Program-made: the position numbers and the translations under genes
Part shown: piece after piece, positions 24,561 through 35,600 of the stretch
How the letters are laid out: every line of letters starts with the position of its first letter
How positions within the stretch are numbered: the stretch's first letter is position 1
The notes under the pieces: model-generated
The model's input: only the letters and a program-made list of their open reading frames with translations
Databases searched by the model: none
What the model was told of the DNA's origin: nothing
DNA from: Tipula vernalis
Lineage: Eukaryota; Arthropoda; Insecta; Diptera; Tipulidae
DNA: 64,000 bases
Direction of reading: 5' to 3'
NCBI GenBank assembly: GCA_958295665.1
Contig: OY282560.1
Location: 313,453,236-313,517,235 of the forward strand

Positions 24561-25161
24561 AATCTTCCAAGAATAGTTTACGGCGGTTATTAAGTTGAGT
24601 AATCTTCCATTCAGGATTATAGCCAAACCACCTTAGTTGCTACCCCATTTACTACCAGTTCAACTAAGAAAACTCGTTTCCTTCATTAGTATGCATTAAA
24701 AAAGATATTCCTTCACAATTTATCTTGAGCAAGAGTTCATAATCGATTGTGCAGAGCATGAGGAAGATGGACATAAGAAATTAAAAAATCTTTACAGCCA
24801 AAATAACAACACAACCATTCGAATTCGTTTGGTATTAATGGTTGCTTTTTCTTTTTGTCGCTTTTAACAGGCGTTTAATGTTCAAAGGCTAGACCACTAG
24901 TAGAGATTGCGATGGAAAATTACTGCCTCAAGAATTCTCAAGACTTTATAGACATTTTTAAATTTTGTTTCATGAGAAATTGTATTTCATTAATTTCGGA
25001 AGAATGACAGTCATTTTATTAAGCTAACTTGTATGTACAATGCGGAAAGCTCAGTAAAAACTCAAATAATAAATGGTTTTCTCTCGTGCCGAGAACTGTT
25101 TCTTATGTTTACATAGGAGTTTTCATCCCAGCTCGGAAAGACCGAATGAAGAATTTTTTAT

Positions 25162-25484
25162 AATTTTTTATAAAAAAGAAAAATTCTTTATTATTATTTT
25201 TAATATTATTTTTTTATTATTTTAATATTTTTAGCTTCCTTATAGTAACAATTTGTTTTATTTTAAAAAAAATCGATTTCGGATGCTTTCGCCTTCCTTT
25301 CTCAATTTTTAATTTAAGATTAATATTAAATTAGAAATTGAGAAAGGAAGGCGAAAGCATCCGAAAACGATTTTTTTAAAAATAAAACAAATTGTTACTA
25401 TAAGGAAGCTAAAAATATTAAAATAATAAAAAAATAATATTAAAAATAATAATAAAGAATTTTTCTTTTTTATAAAAAAATTTA
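25162..25484. repeat. Long near-perfect palindrome (foldback)
   Basis: The left arm, about 25162-25307, is repeated almost perfectly in reverse complement at 25335-25484, with a 27-base loop (25308-25334). The inner arm ends are CTTTCTCAATT and AATTGAGAAAG. Each arm is about 146-150 bp and AT-rich apart from a CGCCTTCC core. It has no coding capacity: the open frames drawn through it are by-products. A transcript of this intron would form a hairpin of this length. Confidence 0.92.
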
Positions 25485-25780
25485 CAAAGTAACAAAAGAA
25501 CACAAAACAGTGAAAAAAATGGAAATCCATTCACACAATAATAACGAATGAAGAAGATAAATGAAATTCTTCGGGAAACAAAATTCTCAGTATCAGATTC
25601 CGCAGTTGAAATTATATCAATGCAAAGTGTATTAAAAGACAGCAAAAACTGCTTTAGGGCTGCATTCGTAAATGAAAATCAATTTCATATATCGAATTGC
25701 CAGTATTTTCAAGCAGCATTAATTTTTAAACGCAAAGGTGGATTGTCTGTGCAGTCGACTGAATTTTTGATTGTATCCTC
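25485..25780. other. Intronic stretch with an unassigned open frame
   Basis: An open frame of 93 codons (25548-25829, plus) runs from just right of the palindrome into the composite repeat. I see no domain, and its last third is repeat sequence, so I do not call it a gene. Confidence 0.4.
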
Positions 25781-26265
25781 TATGGTCACTGTCAATATCT
25801 CACGTCTCAACCTCCATCTCGTGGAGTGATAATCAGGTCCAAAGTTACCAATACCATGGAGGAATTTCTAAAGCTTTAGTGGAAAATCAAAAATAAATCG
25901 ACACGTGTAACATTATTTTTTTAACGGTAATGGTGGTTCTGATCATGATGGTGTTGAAGATGTTAATGATGATGATGAAAACTAAAATGGTAATAGAGAT
26001 GGTAATGGTGATGGTGCTGATTGTGATTGTATAGTGATGGTGATGATGTACGATGGTATGATGGTGTGTTGGTAGGATGGTGTGAAGTTATGATGGTATG
26101 ATGGAAGATGGTATGATTGTATGTTGGTTCGGTTGTATGATGTTATGATGGTATGGTAGTATGACGATACAGTGCTATGATGGTATAATGGTAAGATTGT
26201 AAGATGGTACGATGGTAAGATGGTACGATGTTAAGATGGTATGATGGTTTGATGGAAAATTGTTG
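25780..26265 (+). repeat. Third, partial copy of composite repeat right part
   Basis: The segment GATAATCAGGTCCAAAGTTA corresponds to the block after the pogo-like element at 17050 and 21290. It is followed by a GATGGTATGATGG array from about 25918 to 26262. The rest of the composite is absent. Confidence 0.75.
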
Positions 26266-26568
26266 TTAACGGTATCATTCGAAAAATTCGCCTTTGGAGG
26301 CATGTCAAAGAAATTTCGAAAACAACACAGGAGTTTTTATGCCAACTTCTTCCACAATGTAGATCAATAAAGTAAAGAGAATGATGAACTTGATGGAAAT
26401 ATTTTTATAAACAACTAGCTGTACCCTGCGCGCGTTGCTACGCTACCAACTAAAATAAATTGGAAGGAAAGACATTATACAAATATTCAATTCATTTTGA
26501 GTCATTTTATTGATTTTGTTCATTTCGAAAAAATTGTGAGATTGCAGCGTTTCGTTTCAATTAGATAT

Positions 26569-27055
26569 TTATTGAAGTGCTGTGGGATACACAATATTTC
26601 TTGTTTTTCCATCTGGTGCATAAACGAATAAATCAGAAGGTTTTCCGACGCGTGAGCAGGCCACATAGAGCTGCCCATGTGAGAAGCATGGATTCTCCAA
26701 ATTTAATCCACACACTTGCAACGATTGTCCTTGTGCTTTGTTGATAGTTATTGCGAAAGCGAGTCGCACCGGGAACTGCAAACGTTTGAATTCGAATGGC
26801 ATATCTGTCGGGATCATTGGGATACGTGGCAACAGTACGTCTTCACCTTTGAATTTTCCAGTCAAAATTGTTGCCTCGATAACATTGTTCATCATTTTCT
26901 CGACTGAGAGTCTGGTTCCGTTGCAAAGTCGTGGTGGATTTATGTTTCGAAGAAGAATGATGGGTACGCCAATTTTCAATGTAAGAACGTGCGTTGTATG
27001 CCTGGCAAATCAAGCGAATTCAAAAATTCAGTTGGATAGTTGACAACTTCGTCTT
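26569..27055 (-). pseudogene. Helitron helicase, C-terminal motifs
   Basis: The 136-codon frame (26979-26569) carries LCNGTRL, then FAITINKAQGQSL (motif V region) and LYVACSRVG (motif VI region) of Pif1-type SF1 helicases, ending KTRNIVYPTALQ, a natural-looking C-terminus. A short piece in another frame ([18 protein letters not shown], about 27000-27055) precedes it. The part between motif II and this point is missing, so motifs III and IV and the middle domain are deleted. Confidence 0.88.
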
Positions 27056-27060
27056 GATTC

Positions 27061-27979
27061 ACCACAGTATCGATGGATTTATATCAAACGCTTCCAATGC
27101 TTTCTTGTGAGACATTGTACATTCGTACCATACGATAATTTGACACGTTTGGAGTACTTTGCCCATTCCAGAGTTTTTGCTGATGTTGCATGTTGGTGCC
27201 TCAGTGTTTTGTAAATTCAACGGGCAATGGCCAGTGCAATATTATTTTGTGATCGTATGGTTGCCAAAATGAGTGAAAGGAGAAAAGTCTTGCCTGTACC
27301 ACCGGGCGCATCTATGAAAAACAGTCCTCCGCTTTGTTCTGTGATTGCACGCATAATTCTGTCATACGCAATGCGTTGTTCTGGAACCAACTGCGGAAGA
27401 TTTGTCTGAGCAAATGTCCCCAGTTCGTCAGAATCAAAGTGTGTTTCTCGTTGCAAATCACGATCGAAAAGGTCGTTCGCTGGTCGGTTCGGAGCAGGCA
27501 TTCCCAGTTGCACCAGTGCCTTGTTAGCGATTGCCAAACATATGTCTTCAATCAAAATCAATGCCTCATTATACACGTTTGGTGTGAATTGAATGTCCGG
27601 ATTTTGATTCGCAGCGCGCAAATGATGTAGAATATCTTCACTCATGTAGTCCTTGTATTTTTCCCAAAGATATTTTGGATTAGATGGGAAGCAGTATTTG
27701 CTGTGGTCGAGCAGTATTCGATGCATCAGCGAGTGCAGTATCCCAATGTGTATCATTCTCAAGAAGATTTAGTTCCTGGCAAGCTTGGCGATAAGTGGCG
27801 CACAGCGGACCATTCACTGTTCTTAAATCTTGGAAAGATGTCGGTCCACGTACATTGATTAATAGCAATCGCAGATAGAAGTATTCTGTATTGTTCGGGT
27901 GAACAGTGTATAGACGACACAATGCGTCACTTGAATACAAATTGGGATGTCCTTCAACTGCTTTACCTTGTTTGCGACG
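27061..27979 (-). pseudogene. Helitron helicase, N-terminal half (broken)
   Basis: It follows the Rep ORF through one nonsense codon: LYTVHPNN and NVRGPTSF blocks are in the same frame as Rep down to about 27720, then a frameshift leads into a second frame (27762-27217) with VPEQRIAYDRI and the Walker A motif DAPGGTGKTFLL. A deletion follows after ALAIA, and the next block (LNLQNTEAPTCNISK, near 27170-27220) reaches the Walker B position. There the usual WDEC reads WYEC, a single GAC to TAC change that removes the Mg-binding Asp. The helicase would unwind DNA during rolling-circle transposition; this one is inactive. Confidence 0.88.
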
Positions 27980-29572
27980 TTAAAACTTTTTAGCCGATGC
28001 ATTCCATGTGTAGAATTTCGGTACCTCAGAATAAAGTAGAGTCTTTGCAAAAATATCATCTTGGCACAATGAGTAAAATGCAGTTAAAATTGTTGCCGGT
28101 GTAACAAATGCTCTTGCACGCACATTATCTGCTGTGAAGTACACGCGCTGTCCATTCTCGAGATGCACCGCCAAGTGTACTACTGTTGGATGTCGTTCAT
28201 GGATTGGAAATGATAAGATGCGCCATAGAGCTTCATTGCTTCTAATGTAGCGTCCAAGTTGGTATTGGTTGATTTCATCGAGCGGTGCGGCCACATTCCC
28301 TACTCCGAAGACTGCCATGTCGCTTCCTTTGTTGGTATATTTGCAAATGTATTTTATCGACTTCACTGAATTGCAATACTCAACATTAATGTGTGCTTTG
28401 AAGGTCTGTGAGAGCAACGGTGAATATGGCACAACCCAACGATTATCGACTTCGACATCAACGTTTCGTACTTTCAGAACGATGGATTTGCCGCCATCCT
28501 CAACTGATCGTCGACGATACAGTGGGTATCCGTCACTGCCAGTGATGGTATCAGAAACCAAGTTTCTTGGGTATCGTTTCGTGCATTTCCCATTAGACAT
28601 GCATGGTGAATTGTTGTTGAATGCGCCACATGGACCATGAATCATATTTTTGGTAACGACGTCGAATAAGTCTGGATCAATGTCCTTATCTGGTATTTCT
28701 GCTGAGATGACATGACCATATGCGCGAACGTATGTCATCGCATGTTGTGCGTATTCATGCATGTGCCGTGGACTCCCCGTGAATGTAGACGGTAATATGA
28801 CCAATCTTCCCAATTCGTTTGGATTCACGTTACCATCATTAACGATTGCGTCTCGTAAATGGATGTACTCTTCAGAACGCAACTCGCTTTGATTCAATCG
28901 AATATATAGGAGTAGGTCGGTTTCAATCTTCGCGTACATGTCGACGATGTATTGATGGAACAATTGTCGACATTTAAGAATGTGGTTCTCAGCGTCTTGA
29001 TGAATCATCAATCGATACGAATAATAATTCATGGCACTGACTTTCTTATTCGTTTCCTCGTCTGCTTGTGGATTTCTCATTTTGATGTTGAAATGATATC
29101 CATCTTCTCCTCGCCAAAACAGAATCGGATACTGCAATCCGTCGTATGAGTATCGGAGACTCGCTGAACGTGGTGACGAATGCGATGAAGAATTATGTCG
29201 CGCTGCATCAACAATCGATGCATTGAACTGTCTTTCGTGTTCGCCAACGGGTCTTTTGTCTGCTCGAATAACAACTGCGTAGTCATCGGCTGGCATTCGT
29301 TGAATGGCGGTTTTAATCAACTGAACTAATTCATTGTGTTGATCGAAAAGGGCTTGTAACGCAGCCACGATTTCTTGTCTAGTGCCCGCATTATAATGAC
29401 ATCGTTGTTCAATTTGTTCATCACTGTTTGCCAAGAAATAAATTTGAAGAAACTTGTGATCTGCGTCCGGCAATGGTAGAAGCGATCCGGCACGATGATA
29501 AATTTGCCCTTGGACTCTGAATGTTGGCATGTAATTTTCGCGCACGATGTTCGTTGCACTAAACGATGTCAT
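27980..29572 (-). pseudogene. Helitron Rep region, HUH motif deleted
   Basis: A 530-codon open frame. Residues 1-60 carry YHRAGSLLPLP of the Helitron_like_N domain. The middle has LFHQYIVDMYAKIE, then LPSTFTGSPRHMHEYAQ. Near residue 290 the sequence jumps from MTYVRAYG to HVISAEIPD. Intact relatives have some 75 residues here, including the HUH motif of the endonuclease, so that part is lost without breaking the frame (junction near 28714/28715). The downstream MIHGPCG block, a Cys-rich SPCMSNGKCTKRYP segment and the two-tyrosine motif KYICKYTNKGSD remain. The frame ends at a TAA (27980-27982) and the same frame then continues as the helicase linker. The protein could not nick DNA by the known mechanism. 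Confidence 0.92.
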
Positions 29573-30093
29573 TTGAAAACATGAATTGTATTTGCGGATG
29601 ATAGCAACGTTGATAGTGGTTCGGGTGGTGGATGTAATTCTGGCAGTTTAACTTTTCCATTGGCGCAGCACATTCCTGGCGTTTCATTCTTAAATTTGAG
29701 GGCGCTACAATACATACAAATTTTATCCATTTTTCCAATGACGACACTTGGATGAAGACTGTAATCATTATTACTGTCATAATGGAATGCACCAAGATTT
29801 AAATCAGCGTACAGTGTTCGTCTTGATCGGGCGGTGTTTATTCGAACATTTTGCAGCCTTCTTTCCCGTTGTTCAGTTGTCTCAGACGAACGGGCCTGAG
29901 TAGTACGTATTCGATCAGTTTCTAACCTCACTTCTCGTTGTTCAGATGATTCAGACGAACGGGTCTCAGCGGCATGTACTCGAAGATTTTCCAGCCTTAA
30001 TGCTCGTTGCTCGTCTGATTCTGAGGCTCGTAATGCTCGTTTCTTTCGTGCTTGAGGTGTACATCGGCCAATTGCTTGTCGCTTTGGAGGCAT
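29569..30093 (-). pseudogene. Helitron N-terminal segment (basic repeats, zinc-finger)
   Basis: 174 codons. Residues 1-95 hold a Lys/Arg start and three diverged repeats around a SSESSEQRE-type motif (basic, probably coiled or disordered). Residues 120-150 hold CMYC...MCC, the Cys-rich block that precedes the Rep domain in insect Helitrons, followed by a KLPELHPPPEPL motif common in this family. The last residues read a wrong frame: the expected continuation (KYNSCFQ before MTSF) is present in the next frame, so one frameshift near 29600 separates it from the following ORF. The two ORFs overlap by 4 bases only because of that shift. Confidence 0.88.
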
Positions 30094-30679
30094 AATTGTA
30101 CGGGAACGACGTGAAAAATGCGTTTGAATTTATTAGATGTCAATCAGCAATCCGAATCTCACAATGTATTCAATCCAATTGAACCGGCTGTTCACACACG
30201 GATGGAAATGTTAATATTGACGGTGATCACCAATTCGCTGAGAGAAATTTGAAGTGAAAAAAATCAGCATTCGAGAACTGTTGAAATCGATATAATTCCA
30301 CTCACGATGATATCCGAAAAAAAAACTGCGCAGCAAATGCGTTCGGAACGTCAATCAGCAGTCAGATCCTTCACATACACATTCGATGATCTTCGTGAAT
30401 ACACTGTAAAGAATGAATAAAATCAGTTGACGGAAACTACGAAAATTCAATTCGATTGAATTATTTATCTAAATTATTAATTTAACTCACAATGAAATGC
30501 ACAAAATTATTCGAAAAACGTTCCCAAATATAAAAATACGCACAATATTGTCTGTTCAATGTGAGCCGGACATGAATTTCACAATTTACATGCTAAAGAT
30601 CATCACATGATCAAATGCATAGTTTACGATTCTATAATGGACATACATACAAACATTCATTTTTATATATATAGAAGAA

Positions 30680-31020
30680 CTCAATTACAATACTCTATCC
30701 TACTCCCTATCTCTACAAATCAAAACCGAACGATAACAAACATTTATTAGTCTCAAAGGGTATCCACTCCATCTACCGACATAGAGCCCACGCAATCACA
30801 CCTTCATCCATGCATATGGCCACATACACCAGCATCCACACCACCATGCACACATGGTTTCTCCCTCGCTGTACACCACTCCATTTCCAATTCCCTACAA
30901 CCACTTACGCGGTTTTAAATGAGTTTTTATTAATACTAGAAGTATATTAGTTTTTACGAACGATAATTCAACGATACCGACTAATAGACAGAATTCTATT
31001 TATTTAATTTTTAAATTTTT
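30680..31020. other. Intronic stretch without features
   Basis: A relatively C-rich segment (30680-30910) is followed by AT-rich DNA. I see no gene or repeat I can support. Confidence 0.45.
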
Positions 31021-31023
31021 TAT

Positions 31024-31512
31024 ATGATTTTTAATATGTTCCGAGGATTGTATGTAGTAAGAGAATTCAATCCAGTTTCGAACTGATGAGCTTATGATTA
31101 TGAAAAAATCAATCTTCTCATCAGGCCGCGGCGACTGGACTGATTATACCACGATTTACATTCTATATATATAGAATGTATTGTGCGTTTAAGTACTAGC
31201 GAATCATACTAATACAGATGAAATCTCTTACAAATTTCCTCTTTACAATATTCACAACACAGCTCTATTTCTGTGTAAGCAAACTTTTAAATTTGTAAGA
31301 GATTTCATCTGTATTAGTATGATTCGCTAGTACTTAAATGCACAATACATTCTATATATATATATAGAATGTAAATTGTGGTATAATCAGTCCAGTCGCC
31401 GCGGTCTGATGAGAAGATTGATTTTTTCATAATCATGCTCATCAGCAAGCTCATCAGTTCGAAACTCGATAGAATTCTCTTACTACAGTCCTCGGAACAT
31501 ATTAAAAATCAT
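31024..31512. repeat. Second long palindrome (foldback) with GC core
   Basis: The left arm 31024-31237 (214 bp) is matched in reverse complement by 31289-31512, with a loop of about 51 bases. Outer ends read ATGATTTTTAATATGTTCC on both sides. Each arm includes a CCGCGG block and an inner TA-rich palindrome (ACATTCTATATATATAG...). It is nearly perfect, with a few indels, so it is either young or kept homogeneous. Confidence 0.93.
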
Positions 31513-31696
31513 CTCAGAACGAATTATACAATATTTGCGCAATTTTGATTTCAATTTAAGAAAATTTCACTAAACGATTGGATTTTGTGACCGAATTTGT
31601 TTTGTAACTTGGAAGTCAACTGTAAATATGTATTCAAACAACGATCATAAAATATTATTGTACAAATTACGCCTCAATTCCATTGTGAATCATTCG

Positions 31697-31719
31697 CGTG
31701 AAGTTTATCCTAAACTATC

Positions 31720-31752
<33 letters not shown>

Positions 31753-31776
31753 GGATCGTTTAGGAAAAACTTCACG
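31697..31776. repeat. Small palindrome with poly-A loop
   Basis: Left arm CGTGAAGTTTATCCTAAACT... (31697-31722) and right arm (31751-31776) are reverse complements with two mismatches over 26 bases. The loop is an uninterrupted run of 28 A. A further half-copy, GTGAAGTTTTTCCTAAA, follows at about 31790. Confidence 0.85.
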
Positions 31777-31809
31777 TCTTTGCACAAATGTGTGAAGTTT
31801 TTCCTAAAT

Positions 31810-32200
31810 TTTAATAGTTTTGCATGTGTTCGTGATTATAATATACTTAATTCGAATTAACCGATAATCAGCATTATATAAAGAAGAAACGCGATTCGAA
31901 TTACATAGTTTATAAAATGAATATGGCCTAAAAAATGAGCCCAAACCTAGACTTTCCTAAAATGAGAACATCATCATTTGAATATTAAATAAAAATAAAG
32001 CGAAATCCCTGGTGTACTTTTATATGAGATTGTTGTTTGGTGGCCAGCCTTAAATAGTAAGGCTAATTAAAAGTTGCTGATGAAAATTTAAAGAATTTCC
32101 ACCCTGTGTATTAGTGGTGCACTCGGGAGTAAAACCACTCAGGCATTAAAGATAAAATCCATTTCTATGTGGACCATTATTACAGCATTAATTGCAGCAT
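31810..32200. other. Intronic stretch without features
   Basis: AT-rich; the last part probably belongs to the LINE fragment that follows, but I could not read a coherent frame there. Confidence 0.4.
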
Positions 32201-32204
32201 TTTT

Positions 32205-32486
32205 TAGGCTGAATTAGCTGCGATAATTGAGACCGTGAATTGGTTGAGGTATAATGCAGTATCTGTAGGGGATATTCGCATTTTTACGGACAATCCACGA
32301 CCTTATTTTCATACGTCGATGGTAGCCCAGAGCAGTCTCTCATCTCTTAACGAGATAGCAGATCAGATTAACATCCACTTAACGTAGATGCCAAGGCACT
32401 TCAGCGTTGCGATGAATAAAAGGGTAGATGAACTCGCTCGGCAGGGTACAAATTGCCTAACTTTACCAAGTAAGGTAAATGTTTAA
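32205..32486 (+). pseudogene. RNase H domain fragment of a non-LTR retrotransposon
   Basis: One frame, interrupted by TAG where a relative would have Gln before AELAAI and by TAG before MPRHF, reads AELAAIIETVNWLR, IRIFTDN and RVDELARQGT. These are the Glu, Asp and C-terminal Asp regions of LINE-type RNase H (as in I and R1-like elements), in the right order and spacing. No RT is present upstream. It lies immediately left of the satellite. Confidence 0.75.
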
Positions 32487-32500
32487 ATTCCGCTCGCTTA

Positions 32501-32640
32501 TTTGAAAAGTTATAGAGACCAGGATGTTTACTATGAAAAAATCATATTACGGATTCCGTTTATGTCTTAGATAAATTTCCCGAGCATTTTCCGCAACTTA
32601 ATATTTTTGGCCGGTTTTCCTAAGTTGCGGAAAACGTTTG
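32501..32640. repeat. Inverted monomer at the left edge of the satellite
   Basis: AAAGTTATAGAGACC...TTTTCCGCAACTTA is the reverse complement of the monomer body. Its inner end meets the first direct monomer head-on near 32600, forming a diverging junction. Confidence 0.85.
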
Positions 32641-35600
32641 GAAAATTTACGTAAGACATACACGGAAGCCGTAATATGATTTTGTTATACTAAACACCCT
32701 TAGTCTCTATAACTTTTCAAATGATGATGGTTTTCTGTTAGTTTACATTCACAGTTACTCAGAAATATACTTAGTATATTTGGCCGGTTTTCCTAAGTTG
32801 CGGAAAACGTTTGGAAAATTTACGTAAGACATATACCGAAGCCGTAATATGATTTTGTTATGGTTTTCTGTTAGTTTACATCCACAGGTACTCAAAAATA
32901 TACTTAGTATTTTTGGCCGGTTTTCCTAAGTTGCGGAAAACGTTTGGAAAATTTACGTAAGACATAAACTGAAGCCGTAATATGATTTTGTTATACTAAA
33001 CACCCTTAGTCTCTATAACTTTTCAAATGATGATGGTTTTCTGTTAGTTTACATTCACAGTTACTCAAAAATATACTTAGTATTTTTGGCCGGTTTTCCT
33101 AAGTTGCGGAAAACGTTTGGAAATTTTACGTAAGACATATACGGAAGCCGTAATATGATTTTGTTATACTAAACACCCTTAGTCTCTATAACTTTTCAAA
33201 TGATGATGGTTTTCTGTTAGTTTACATTCACAGTTACTCAAAAATATACTTAGTATTTTTGGCCGGTTTTCCTAAGTTGCGGAAAACGTTTGGAAAATTT
33301 ACGTAAGACATATACGGAAGCCGTAATATGATTTTGTTATACTAAACACCCTTAGTCTCTATAACTTTTCAAATGATGATGGTTTTCTGTTCGTTTACAT
33401 TCACAGTTACTCAAAAATATACTTAGTATTTTTGGCCGGTTTTCCTAAGTTGCGGAAAACGTTTGGAAAATTTACGTAAGACATATACGGAAGCCGTATT
33501 ATGATTTTGTTATACTAAACACCCTTAGTCTCTATAACTTTTCAAATGATGATGGTTTTCTGTTAGTTTACATTCACAGTTACTCAGAAATATACTTAGT
33601 ATTTATGGCCGGTTTTCCTAAGTTGCGGAAAACGTTTGGAAAGTTTACGTAAGACATAAACCGAAGCCGTAATATGATTTTGTCATACTAAACACCTTTA
33701 GTCTCTATAACTTTTCAAATGATGATGGTTTTCTGTTAGTGTTCATTCACAGTTATTAAGAAATATACTTAGTATTTTTGGCCGGTTTTCCTAAGTTGCG
33801 GAAAACGTTTGGAAATTTTACATAAGACATATACGGAAGCCGTAATATGATTTTGTTATACTAAACACCCTTAGTCTCTATAACTTTTCAAATGATGATG
33901 GTTTTCTTTTAGTTTACATTCACAGTTACTCAAAAATATACCTAGTATTTTTGGCCGGTTTTCCTAAGTTGCGGAAAACGTTTGGAAAATTTACGTAAGA
34001 CATAAACCGAAGCCGTAATATGATTTTGTTATACTAAACACCCTTAGTCTCTATAACTTTTCAAATGATGATATTTTTCTGTTAGTTTACATTCACAGTT
34101 ACTCAAAAATATACTTAGTATTTTTGGCCGGTTTTCCTAAGTTGCGGAAAACGATTGGAAAATTTACGTAAGACATTTACGGAAGCCGTAATATGATTTT
34201 GTTATACTAAACACCCTTAGTCTCTATAACTTTTCAAATGATGATGGTTTTCTGTTAGTTTACATTCACAGTTACTCAGAAATATACTTAGTATTTTTGG
34301 CCGGTTTTCCTAAGTTGCGGAAAACGTTTGGAAAGATTATGTAAGACATTTACGGAAGCCGTAATATGATTTTGTTATACTAAACACCCTTAGTCTCTAT
34401 AACTTTTCAAATGATGATGGTTTTCTTCTGTTAGTTTACATCCACAGTTACTCAAAAATATACTTAGTATTTTTGGCCGGTTTTCCTAAGTTGCGGAAAA
34501 CGTTTGGAAAATTTACGTAAGACATATATGGAAGCCGTATTATGATTTTGTTATACTAAACACCCTTATTCTCTATAACTTTTCAAATGATGATGGTTTT
34601 CTGTTAGTTTACATTCACAGTTACTCAGAAATATACTTAGTATTTTTGGCCGGTTTTCTTAAGTTGCGGAAAACGTTTGGAAAATTTACATAAGACATAT
34701 ACGGAAGCTGTAATATGATTTTGTTATACTAAACACCCTTAGTCTCTATAACTTTTCAAATGATGATGGTTTTCTGTTAGTTTACATTCACAGTTACTCA
34801 AAAATATACTTAGTATTTTTGGCCGGTTTTCCTAAGTTGCGGAAAACGTTTGGAAAATTTACATAAGACATAAACCGAAGCCGTAATATGATTTTGTTAT
34901 ACTAAACACCCTTAGTCTCTATAACTTTTCAAATGATGATGGTTTTCTGTTAGTTTACATTCACAGTTACTCAAAAATATACTTAGTATTTTTGGCCGAT
35001 TTTCCTAAGTTGCGGAAAACGTTTGGAAAATTTACGTAAGACATATACCGAAGCCGTAATATGATTTTGTTATACTAAACACCCTTAGTCTCTATAACTT
35101 TTCAAATGATGATGGTTTTCTGTTAGTTTACATTCAAAGTTACTCAGAAATATACTTAGTATTTATGGCCGGTTTTCCTAAGTTGCGGAAAACGTTTGGA
35201 AAGTTTACGTAAGACATATACGGAAGCCGTAATATGATTTTGTTATACTAAACACCCTCAGTCTCTATAACTTTTCAAATAATGATGGTTTCCTGTTAGT
35301 TTACATTCAGAGTTACTCAGAAATATACTTAGTATTTTTGGCCGGTTTTCCTAAGTTGCGGAAAACGTTTGGAAAATTTACGTAAGACATATACGGAAGC
35401 CGTAATATGATTTTGTTATACTAAACACCCTTAGTCTCTATAACTTTTCAAATGATGATGGTTTTCTATTAGCTTACATTCACAGTTACTCAGAAATATA
35501 CTTAGTATTTTTGGCCGGTTTTCCTAAGTTGCGGAAAACGTTTGGAAAATTTACGTAAGACATATACGGAAGCCGTAATATGATTTTGTTATACTAAACA

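Larger units (their letters stand above)
26415..30675 (-). mobile_element. Helitron (rolling-circle transposon), decayed
   Basis: On the minus strand the element begins TCTATATATATAAAAATGAA at 30675 and ends GGGTACAGCTAG at 26415. The CTAG terminus fits the CTRR rule and is followed by T, as expected. The base before the 5' TC is T rather than the usual A. A GC-rich segment (TAGCAACGCGCGCAGGG) lies just before the 3' end, where Helitrons carry a terminal hairpin. Inside are a zinc-finger N-terminal segment, the Helitron_like_N and Rep region, and a Pif1-type helicase, in the expected order. Several frameshifts, a nonsense codon, loss of the HUH region and loss of the central helicase show that it is not autonomous now. 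It sits antisense to the host gene, inside its intron. Confidence 0.93.

Noticed and set aside
25309..25645. Two Phe/Leu-rich minus frames
   Set aside because: Product of the palindrome arm and AT-rich DNA.
26716..28640. Plus-strand frames over the Helitron
   Set aside because: Shadows of the minus-strand Rep and helicase coding sequence.
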